A DNA stretch of 11,065 nt from Thermoflexus hugenholtzii JAD2. Lineage in GTDB: Bacteria; Chloroflexota; Dehalococcoidia; SHYB01. The first letter of the stretch is position 1. Each line of letters begins with the position of its first letter. The stretch is from positions 1 through 11,065 of the forward strand of contig CAMAVV010000035.1 in NCBI GenBank assembly GCA_945861815.1, read 5' to 3'. Shown here one piece after another: positions 6,055-11,065 of the stretch. The notes under the pieces were generated by a model that was not told the DNA's origin, ran no database searches, and was given only the letters and a program-made list of their open reading frames with translations. Position numbers and translations under genes: made by a program.

Positions 6055-7914
6055 TTACCTCAGCACTCGCTCATCGCCGACGCGCCGCGTGACGCGCTGC
6101 TGGTCGAGATATTCCAGAAAGGATTGCACATACTTGCGGCTCGTCCCGAACATATCGCGCACTTCGCCAAGGGTCACCTTGCCGCTCACCTTCAGTCGCG
6201 CAATGACCTTGTCGAGCATATCCTTATATGCCTCCGCCGTGAAGACAACATCGGCGCTGGTGCGCACAACCTTGCCCTGCTCCAGGAGAAAGGCGAGGAC
6301 TTCGGCGTTGACGGAGGCGTCCACAGGCGGGCTGTATGGCGATGAGGCGAGGGCTTTCAGATAGGCGTCTGCCTCTTTCTGCATCGCGGGGCTCAGCATA
6401 GGCTGATGGGTCGGGAGGCGCAGCATCGAGCCGTCTTCGGCGATGGCCTTTGTTGCAGAGAGACGCTGCACCACCAGGGTGAAGACGGCCTGGGCGACGG
6501 AGAGCCGGTTGCGCACCTCTTCCTTCGGCATGCCACGGCGCAGGGGAAACTTTTGATGATAGTCGGCAAGAAGCGCCTTCGCCGACGACGCGACCTTGTC
6601 GAAGCCATGGGCCGAATAGAGCACCGCGTTTTCATCGACAACGCCCGGCCCAAGGACAACGACTTGCCCCTCTTTCACCAGTTTCTCGATGGCCTGCTTC
6701 GCCTGCTCCCAACTGAGGCTTGCCGCGCCGACCAGTGCCTTCGCCTGGCACGGTTCGCTGGAGACGATGGCCTCCAGCGCCACTTCTTCAGGGGTGCCCG
6801 CCTCCAGCACTTCCAGGCGGTCGAGGGTCTCTTTGCTGAAGCGCCTATGCCGCTGCGCTTTCGGCTCGATGACCTCGCCGCCGCCCACCGTGCCCCAGGA
6901 GTTGCGCACGATGAAGAGATCGCCTTTAACGATGGCCGACGGCCGCGATAGCTTCACCTGCACCCACGCCGATTCGCCCGCCTTGACCTCATCTACATCC
7001 AACAGCCGCACGCGCGCGGGGATCTCGGACGTTTGCACATAGAGCGTCACCACGGCGTTGTGCTTCATCGGCGGAGCATCGCGAGTGAGCTGGATGCGCG
7101 CATCGAAGGCAGCCGTTGTGGTGAGCCAGCCTGGTGTCGCCACAACATCGCCGCGCTCAAGCTGCGCGTGGTCAACGCCGCTGAGGTTCACGGCAAGCCT
7201 GCGCCCCGGCGACGCCGTCTCTAGTTTTTTCCTGTGCGTCTGCAAGCCCCGGATGCGCGCCTGCAAACCCTTCGGCACGATCTCCACCTCTTGGCCGATG
7301 CTGAAGCTCCCATCAAGAAGCGTGCCCGTCACCACCGTGCCGAAGCCCGTCATAACAAAGGAGCGGTCGATAGGCAGCCGCGGGCGGCCGATGTCCTTGC
7401 GCGGCTCCGTCTTCGCGAGCTTTTCGGCGATAAGCGTTTTTAGCTCAGGCAAACCTTCGCCGCTTACCGACGAAACTGCAATGATGGGCGCATCCTTGAG
7501 CGTCGTCCCCGCGACCGCCTGCTGGACGTCCGATTTCACCAGCTCGATCCAATCTTTATCGACGAGGTCTTTTTTGGTGAGGACGATGATTCCCGACTTC
7601 ACGCGCAGGAGGTCGAGGATAGCAAGGTGTTCTCGTGTCTGCGGCGCGACCCCTTCGTCGGCGGCCACGATCAGCATCGCCAGGTCGATGCCGCCAACGC
7701 CGGCGAGCATGTTGCGCACCAAGCGCTCGTGGCCTGGCACGTCCACAACGCCGACCTCTTCGCCGTTAGGCAGCTTCAGCCAGGCAAAGCCAAGGTCGAT
7801 GGTCATCTCCCGGGCCTTCTCTTCTTTGAGACGGTCGGGATCGATGCCCGTTAGCGCCTTGACGAGCGTGGATTTGCCGTGGTCGACGTGGCCTGCCGTG
7901 CCGATGACGTACAT
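6055..7914 (-). CDS. selB: selenocysteine-specific translation elongation factor SelB
   Basis: From ATG 7914 the protein is 619 residues, normal for bacterial SelB. The GTPase motifs are complete: GHVDHGKS (8-15), the switch I region with MTIDLGFA (37-44), DVPGH (58-62), TKKD (113-116) and a VSSVSGEGL G5-like loop (147-155). EF-Tu-like barrels follow (RSFVMTGFGTVVTGTLLDG from about 184), and the long C-terminus has the winged-helix repeats that bind the SECIS hairpin of selenoprotein mRNAs, ending in GEVRDMFGTSRKYVQSFL. It delivers Sec-tRNA(Sec) to in-frame UGA codons. The frame opens upstream at GTG 7944, but that codon has no ribosome binding site, whereas ATG 7914 has GAGG 5 nt ahead and starts immediately before the G1 region. 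It is the second gene of the run. selA, selD and tRNA-Sec are not in the window. Confidence 0.95.
   Translation of the reverse strand: MYVIGTAGHVDHGKSTLVKALTGIDPDRLKEEKAREMTIDLGFAWLKLPNGEEVGVVDVPGHERLVRNMLAGVGGIDLAMLIVAADEGVAPQTREHLAILDLLRVKSGIIVLTKKDLVDKDWIELVKSDVQQAVAGTTLKDAPIIAVSSVSGEGLPELKTLIAEKLAKTEPRKDIGRPRLPIDRSFVMTGFGTVVTGTLLDGSFSIGQEVEIVPKGLQARIRGLQTHRKKLETASPGRRLAVNLSGVDHAQLERGDVVATPGWLTTTAAFDARIQLTRDAPPMKHNAVVTLYVQTSEIPARVRLLDVDEVKAGESAWVQVKLSRPSAIVKGDLFIVRNSWGTVGGGEVIEPKAQRHRRFSKETLDRLEVLEAGTPEEVALEAIVSSEPCQAKALVGAASLSWEQAKQAIEKLVKEGQVVVLGPGVVDENAVLYSAHGFDKVASSAKALLADYHQKFPLRRGMPKEEVRNRLSVAQAVFTLVVQRLSATKAIAEDGSMLRLPTHQPMLSPAMQKEADAYLKALASSPYSPPVDASVNAEVLAFLLEQGKVVRTSADVVFTAEAYKDMLDKVIARLKVSGKVTLGEVRDMFGTSRKYVQSFLEYLDQQRVTRRVGDERVLR
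6058..6061 (-). promoter_or_regulatory. ribosome binding site of nurA, inside the selB end
   Basis: On the minus strand GAGG is followed by TAACG and then ATG (5-nt spacing). The TAA within that spacer is the selB stop codon. Ribosomes ending selB would stop on the nurA initiation site, so the two are probably translationally coupled. Confidence 0.6.
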
Positions 7915-7919
7915 CTGTG

Positions 7920-7923
7920 CCTC
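7920..7923 (-). promoter_or_regulatory. ribosome binding site deciding the selB start
   Basis: Minus-strand GAGG with a CACAG spacer precedes ATG 7914. The upstream in-frame GTG at 7944 is preceded by a pyrimidine-rich stretch (CCTCCGAGCCTGC) with no Shine-Dalgarno character, so 7914 is preferred. Confidence 0.6.
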
Positions 7924-7962
7924 GCGTGGCGCTAAGGATAGCACGCAGGCTCGGAGGAAATA

Positions 7963-9129
7963 CTACTCCGGCAGCAGCTTCACGAATATCTCGTTGCTCA
8001 GCAGCCGGCCCTGGGACGTGAGGCGAAAGACGCCGCCCGATTCAGCGACGAGGCTATGAGTCGCAAAGCCTCGCAGTACGTTTGTCTGTCGCTGGGCCTC
8101 CGCCTCGCCAAAGCGCGATTCGACGTCAGCAATGGCAAGCCCTTCATCAAGGCGCAGCTTGAGGATCGACGTCTCTGATGCCTCTTCCTTCGGGTCTGTC
8201 TCGCGCCACTCTTCAACTGTAGGCATCTCATCGAAGGGCCAGCGCGCGCCAGTGTCGATAGTCAGCCTGCGAACATAGTCGGCTGGCGATTTGATATTCC
8301 AAAAGCGCTTGCCGCGAAGGTACGAGTGCGCGCCCGGCCCGACGCCTAAGAACGGCTCGTTGCGCCAGTAGATAAGGTTGTGCTTCGCCTCATAGCCGGG
8401 CTTTGCCCAGTTCGAGATTTCGTAGTGGCGATAGCCCTTCAACATCTCCTCCGCCAAGAGATACATGTCAGCAGCCAGGTCAGGGTCAGGCTTGGGCAGT
8501 CTCCCGCTTTCCACATCTTGCTTCAGCGGCGTCCCCTCTTCGATGGTCAACCCATACAAAGAGATGTGCAGCGGGTCCAGTTCCAGCGACTGCTCCAGGG
8601 TACTCCGCCAGGTCTCCAACGACTGTTTGGGCAGGCCGTAGATCAGGTCAAAGCTCACATTGTCGAAGCTGGCCGCCTTCATGCGCCGGTAGGCTTCTTT
8701 CGCCTGTTGGGCCGTGTGCCGCCGCGTGAGCATCTGCAGTTCACCATCGTCAAAGGTCTGGACGCCCATGCTCAGGCGATTCACGCCGAGGGCCTTCCAG
8801 CAGGAGAGCTTTCCACCCACCACGTCGCCTGGGTTCGCCTCCAGCGTGATCTCCGCCTCGCGGCCCACAGCAAACGACTTGCGCGCGGCGTCGAGCACAT
8901 GTGTGATCTCACTCGCAGGCAGCAGCGACGGCGTGCCGCCCCCGAGAAAGATCGTGCGCACAACCGGCTGTTCCAGCAGTTCGCCCCAAATCTTCATCTC
9001 GTGAGAGAGGGCGCGAACATAGTCGGGGATAAGATGCTCAAGGCGCGCGTAGGTATTGAAGTTGCAGTAGATGCACTTCGTCTGGCAAAAGGGGATATGG
9101 ATGTAAAGGCCTATGGATGGCTGGGGCAT
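7963..9129 (-). CDS. hemW: HemW-like radical SAM heme chaperone (formerly coproporphyrinogen III oxidase-like)
   Basis: From ATG 9129 the product is 388 residues, usual for HemW. IHIPFC is followed by the radical SAM cluster CxxxCxxC (Cys15, Cys19, Cys22) and NF. FLGGGTPS, EANPG, GVNRLSMGVQTF, DLIYGLPKQ, ISLYGLTIEEGT and HYEISNWAKPG, in this order, are the HemW family signatures. HemW binds heme and inserts it into respiratory enzymes; the true oxygen-independent oxidase HemN has a different N-terminal arrangement. The frame extends to ATG 9162, but that codon lies in the -10 box of the best promoter. ATG 9129 has AAGGTG 7 nt upstream and gives the short N-terminus usual in the family. It heads the five-gene leftward run, with selB starting 48 bp after its TAG. 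Confidence 0.92.
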   Translation of the reverse strand: MPQPSIGLYIHIPFCQTKCIYCNFNTYARLEHLIPDYVRALSHEMKIWGELLEQPVVRTIFLGGGTPSLLPASEITHVLDAARKSFAVGREAEITLEANPGDVVGGKLSCWKALGVNRLSMGVQTFDDGELQMLTRRHTAQQAKEAYRRMKAASFDNVSFDLIYGLPKQSLETWRSTLEQSLELDPLHISLYGLTIEEGTPLKQDVESGRLPKPDPDLAADMYLLAEEMLKGYRHYEISNWAKPGYEAKHNLIYWRNEPFLGVGPGAHSYLRGKRFWNIKSPADYVRRLTIDTGARWPFDEMPTVEEWRETDPKEEASETSILKLRLDEGLAIADVESRFGEAEAQRQTNVLRGFATHSLVAESGGVFRLTSQGRLLSNEIFVKLLPE

Positions 9130-9157
9130 CGTCGCACACCTTGGCGAGTCGGATACA

Positions 9158-9187
9158 ATCATATGGCTCTCCAGAGGAGAGCGTCAA
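9158..9187 (-). promoter_or_regulatory. sigma70-type promoter of the hemW-selB-nurA run
   Basis: On the minus strand, -35 TTGACG (9187-9182) and -10 TATGAT (9163-9158) each match the consensus at five of six bases and are separated by 18 bp. Transcription should begin near 9150, giving a leader of about 20 nt that contains AAGGTG (9142-9137), 7 nt before ATG 9129. The promoter lies between the divergent hemW and holA genes. Confidence 0.65.
9167..9181. promoter_or_regulatory. operator-like inverted repeat within the hemW promoter spacer
   Basis: CTCTCC-AGA-GGAGAG is a perfect 6-3-6 inverted repeat that lies wholly between the -35 and -10 boxes of the leftward promoter, directly abutting the -35. 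A regulator bound here would block RNA polymerase on hemW and could also affect holA, which starts 27 bp to the right. The factor is unknown, and chance is possible. Confidence 0.45.
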
Positions 9188-9207
9188 CGAACTGGACAGA
9201 TCACACG

Positions 9208-10227
9208 ATGGCTGACAACATCCACGTCCTCTACGGCGAGGACGACTTCTCGGTGAAAGAGGCCCTTGCCGAAATCAAGGGCACCCTTGGCGACGCAGAA
9301 TCGCTTACGGCCAACACGATAACGCTCGACGGCAAGTCGCTCACCTTCGCCGAACTCCAAATGACCTGCGCGACGCTTTCCTTTTTCGCGCCCTACCGCC
9401 TCATCGTCGTCGAGAACCTCCTCGAGAGATTCGACGGGGCAGGGGGACGGCGCGGGCGCAGGCCGGCTCTCGAGGCGAAGGTCAAGGAGCTTGGCGACTT
9501 CGCAGGCTTGGCAAAGCTCGCCGATAGCACGCCTCCCACAAATGTCGTTGTCTTCCTCAGCGGCAACATCAAGGCCACAAACCCTGCCCTCGAAGTGATA
9601 CGCAGCACGGCACAGGTCAAGACCGTCGTGCCGCTTCGCGGCAGGCAACTCCAGGAGTGGATCGCGACGCAGACGCCGAAGCACGGCGGCAGCATCGACC
9701 CATCGGCGGCGCGGCTTCTCTCCGAATACTCCAGCGGCAACCTGCGCCAGTTGGACAACGATATCGAGAAACTGGCCCTCTACGCCACAGGACGACCCAT
9801 CCAAGAGAGCGACGTGCGGCTGCTGGTCCACTCCTCGCGGGAGGCGCGTATCTTCGATCTCACCGACGCCGCCTTCCTGGGCCGCCGCGCCGACGCCGTG
9901 CGCGCCCTCGAGCAGTTGTTCATCCAAGACGAGCCTGCGCAGATGATCATCACGATGCTGGCGCGCCAACTGCGGATGCTGGTGCAGGCGAAGATCCTCA
10001 CCGAGCAGAACGCCTCACACACCGAGATCGCCGAAGCCCTGGCCACCAACTCCGACTGGGTCGTGGAGAAGACGATGCAACAGGCGCAGCGCTACTCGCT
10101 TCCGGCGCTGAAGTCGCTCTATCAGCAACTGCTGCAAGCAGACATCTCGATCAAAGTGGGCGCAGTGGATGAAGAGACGGCCGTCTCGCTTTTTGTGACG
10201 GAGCTGGCGGGAGCGGCGAGAGGCTAG
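9208..10227 (+). CDS. holA: DNA polymerase III subunit delta (HolA)
   Basis: The 339-residue product matches HolA in length and layout. HVLYGEDDF (6-14) opens the N-terminal AAA-like domain, a strand NVVVFLSGN follows, then LRQLDNDIEKLALY, REARIFDLTDAAFLGR and MLARQLRMLVQAK in the helical C-terminal half. Delta is the wrench of the clamp loader that opens the beta sliding clamp; it has no ATPase motifs itself, and none are seen. ATG 9208 is chosen because the conserved part begins at once. An in-frame ATG at 9163 would add 15 residues and forms CATATG with the upstream minus-strand ATG; the frame stays open still further left, but there it is antisense to hemW. The ribosome binding site is weak. 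A TACAAT at 9154-9159 could be its -10, without a good -35. Its TAG interlocks with the stop of the opposite PHP gene. Confidence 0.93.
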   Translation: MADNIHVLYGEDDFSVKEALAEIKGTLGDAESLTANTITLDGKSLTFAELQMTCATLSFFAPYRLIVVENLLERFDGAGGRRGRRPALEAKVKELGDFAGLAKLADSTPPTNVVVFLSGNIKATNPALEVIRSTAQVKTVVPLRGRQLQEWIATQTPKHGGSIDPSAARLLSEYSSGNLRQLDNDIEKLALYATGRPIQESDVRLLVHSSREARIFDLTDAAFLGRRADAVRALEQLFIQDEPAQMIITMLARQLRMLVQAKILTEQNASHTEIAEALATNSDWVVEKTMQQAQRYSLPALKSLYQQLLQADISIKVGAVDEETAVSLFVTELAGAARG

Positions 10228-10874
10228 GCTTTCTTCTCCCGCATCTTCACTGCCTTGAATCGCCCTGCCTGCACCTTTTGGACAAAGCTCTCTACGTCCG
10301 TGATATGCCGAGAAAACTCTGTCGCGCAGGCGCCGACGTCCTTGGGGTCGTGAGCATCGCTTGCAGCGAAGGAGGGCAGTCCCTTGTACTCCGAAAGGTC
10401 GAGGGAGAACTGGTTCTGCACCGGGGAGCCGCGCCCGTTGAAGGCCTCCAGGCCATGCACCAGGGTGAAGGCCTCTTCGCGGCTGGCAGCCTCGATCTGC
10501 TTTTCGTAGGGCGGCACCCAATCGCCGACCTCGGTACGCAGACGGCGACGGTAGGGATGCGCCGCCAGCATCGCGCCGTTCGCCTCATCGACAAGGGCGC
10601 GCAAAAAGGCGGCGCGGTGCATGCCGAAGACGTAGCGCTCCAGGCCAAAGACGAGCATATGCCCATCTTCCGTGTTGATCTCGCTGCCGGGGATGATGAG
10701 GAAGTTGTGGCGGCGGCTCAGCTCACGCACAGCCCCGGCATCCCAAAACTGGTCGTGCTCCGTGAGGCAGATGCCGTGGAGTCCCGCCGCCTTCGCCGCT
10801 TCGATGAGTTCATCGGGGTTGTGGGACGCGTCCATGGAGTGAACGCAGGTGTGGGCGTGGAGGTCGATGAGCAT
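10224..10874 (-). CDS. PHP-domain metal-dependent phosphoesterase
   Basis: The 216-residue protein carries the complete PHP metal-site set: HAH (His6, His8), TEHD with His40, GSEI with Glu65 then His72, AAHPY with His106, and SDAH with Asp173 and His175. Glu143 and Asn146 may also contribute. The fold is a distorted TIM barrel binding up to three metals and hydrolysing phosphoester bonds. Stand-alone members include histidinol phosphatases and nucleases or nucleotidases of the TrpH/YciV group. The substrate here cannot be told. The C-terminus ends in a basic FKAVKMREKKA tail. ATG 10874 is preceded by a weak GGAA and sits directly before the first metal motif. The gene converges on holA; the two TAG stop codons share CTAG. 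Confidence 0.9.
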   Translation of the reverse strand: MLIDLHAHTCVHSMDASHNPDELIEAAKAAGLHGICLTEHDQFWDAGAVRELSRRHNFLIIPGSEINTEDGHMLVFGLERYVFGMHRAAFLRALVDEANGAMLAAHPYRRRLRTEVGDWVPPYEKQIEAASREEAFTLVHGLEAFNGRGSPVQNQFSLDLSEYKGLPSFAASDAHDPKDVGACATEFSRHITDVESFVQKVQAGRFKAVKMREKKA

Positions 10875-10883
10875 ATCGTTTCC

Positions 10884-10912
10884 AGTGTCACACTCGGCGA
10901 GTGGTGCGTCAA
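10884..10912 (-). promoter_or_regulatory. possible promoter of the PHP gene with an inverted repeat in its spacer
   Basis: On the minus strand a TTGACG (10912-10907), identical to the hemW -35, is followed after 17 bp by the poor -10 candidate GACACT (10889-10884). The spacer holds the inverted repeat CACTC-GGC-GAGTG (10891-10903, plus-strand reading). The start codon is only about 10 nt past the -10, so the leader would be very short. The -10 weakness keeps this tentative. Confidence 0.3.
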
Positions 10913-10924
10913 GGCAAGCAGGGA

Positions 10925-10963
10925 AGAGCGGCTTTGCGATGGAGCTGCTCTCGATTTTTATTT
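10925..10963 (+). terminator. intrinsic terminator-like hairpin, plus strand
   Basis: AGAGCGGCT (10925-10933) and AGCTGCTCT (10943-10951) form a 9-bp stem with one G-U pair and a 9-nt loop, followed by CGA and then TTTTTATTT. In the opposite direction the wobble becomes an A-C mismatch and no T-run follows, so it favours rightward transcripts. It lies beyond the PHP gene, where it would stop holA read-through that runs antisense to PHP, or act as a leader structure for a gene beyond the right edge. Confidence 0.5.
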
Positions 10964-11065
10964 CTTGATTTTGCCTCCTTGGTGTGGGTGAGTGGAAGAT
11001 GGGGGAAGGTGGAGAGCACAGGCGGTCGGACGGCGGTCCTTTCGCGAGAGGACTTTCCAGGTGGT
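10964..11065. other. right-edge sequence without a supported gene
   Basis: An imperfect 18-bp palindrome GTCCTTTCGCGAGAGGAC lies at 11036-11053, and GGCGGTC occurs twice with an 11-bp period at 11021 and 11032. A minus-strand frame is open from the edge to a TAA at 10958-10960 (35 codons), and a plus-strand frame is open from ATG 10999 to the edge. Neither shows a recognisable motif, and the ATG lacks a properly spaced ribosome binding site. Confidence 0.4.

Noticed and set aside
7058..8059. 333-codon plus-strand frame
   Set aside because: It is antisense to selB and the end of hemW, Ser/Arg-rich, a typical shadow of a GC-rich gene.
8380..9207. Long in-frame extension upstream of holA on the plus strand (total 615 codons)
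   Set aside because: It lies antisense to hemW, its translation shows no family signal, and HolA similarity begins right after ATG 9208.
9184..9969. 261-codon minus-strand frame
   Set aside because: It is antisense to holA and lacks any motif; holA is clearly real.
10278..10991. 237-codon plus-strand frame
   Set aside because: It is antisense to the PHP gene, whose metal ligands are all present.
1803..11011. 12-base match TGGGGGAAGGTG at 1803-1814 and 11000-11011
   Set aside because: A match of this length is expected by chance in a window of this size, especially in G-rich sequence.
10958..11065. Possible C-terminus of a minus-strand gene entering from the right edge (35 codons to TAA)
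   Set aside because: The sequence is short, Pro/His/Lys-rich and unrecognisable; a chance open frame cannot be excluded.

Overview
The window looks like bacterial chromosome, mostly GC-rich and densely coded, with little intergenic DNA and no rRNA, tRNA, CRISPR array or recognisable transposase. The host is probably a Chloroflexota-like bacterium. This is inference, resting on a NurA nuclease paired with a stand-alone HAS-barrel protein, a SelB factor and a lipoprotein glycoside hydrolase in one neighbourhood; no marker gene here settles the taxonomy.

Layout from left to right: (1) Positions 1-1682, minus strand, hold most of a NasA-like molybdopterin oxidoreductase that runs off the left edge. 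(2) Positions 1683-1935 are a non-coding gap between two divergent genes. (3) Positions 1936-3357, plus strand, encode a secreted lipoprotein with a clan GH-A glycoside hydrolase fold. (4) Positions 9129 down to 3482, minus strand, form one tight five-gene run: hemW (radical SAM heme chaperone), selB (selenocysteine elongation factor), nurA (nuclease), a HAS-barrel protein and a uracil-DNA-glycosylase-like protein. Spacing within it is 48 bp, 2 bp, 4 bp and a 4-base overlap. (5) Positions 9208-10227, plus strand, encode HolA (DNA polymerase III delta), divergent from hemW across 78 bp. (6) Positions 10224-10874, minus strand, encode a PHP-domain phosphoesterase whose stop codon interlocks with that of holA in the palindrome CTAG. 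(7) Positions 10875-11065 hold promoter-like and terminator-like structures but no convincing gene.

How the genes may work together: the first two genes of the five-gene run serve cofactor handling and selenoprotein synthesis. The last three look like a DNA-processing module: a nuclease, a HAS-barrel protein that resembles only the N-terminal part of HerA, and an atypical DNA glycosylase. No HerA ATPase is present in the window. The glycosylase-like gene is visibly more AT-rich than its neighbours. The best-supported regulatory site is a promoter ahead of hemW (TTGACG, 18 bp, TATGAT) whose spacer carries a perfect 6-3-6 inverted repeat. It also shows that the first hemW ATG lies inside the -10 box and is not the start codon.
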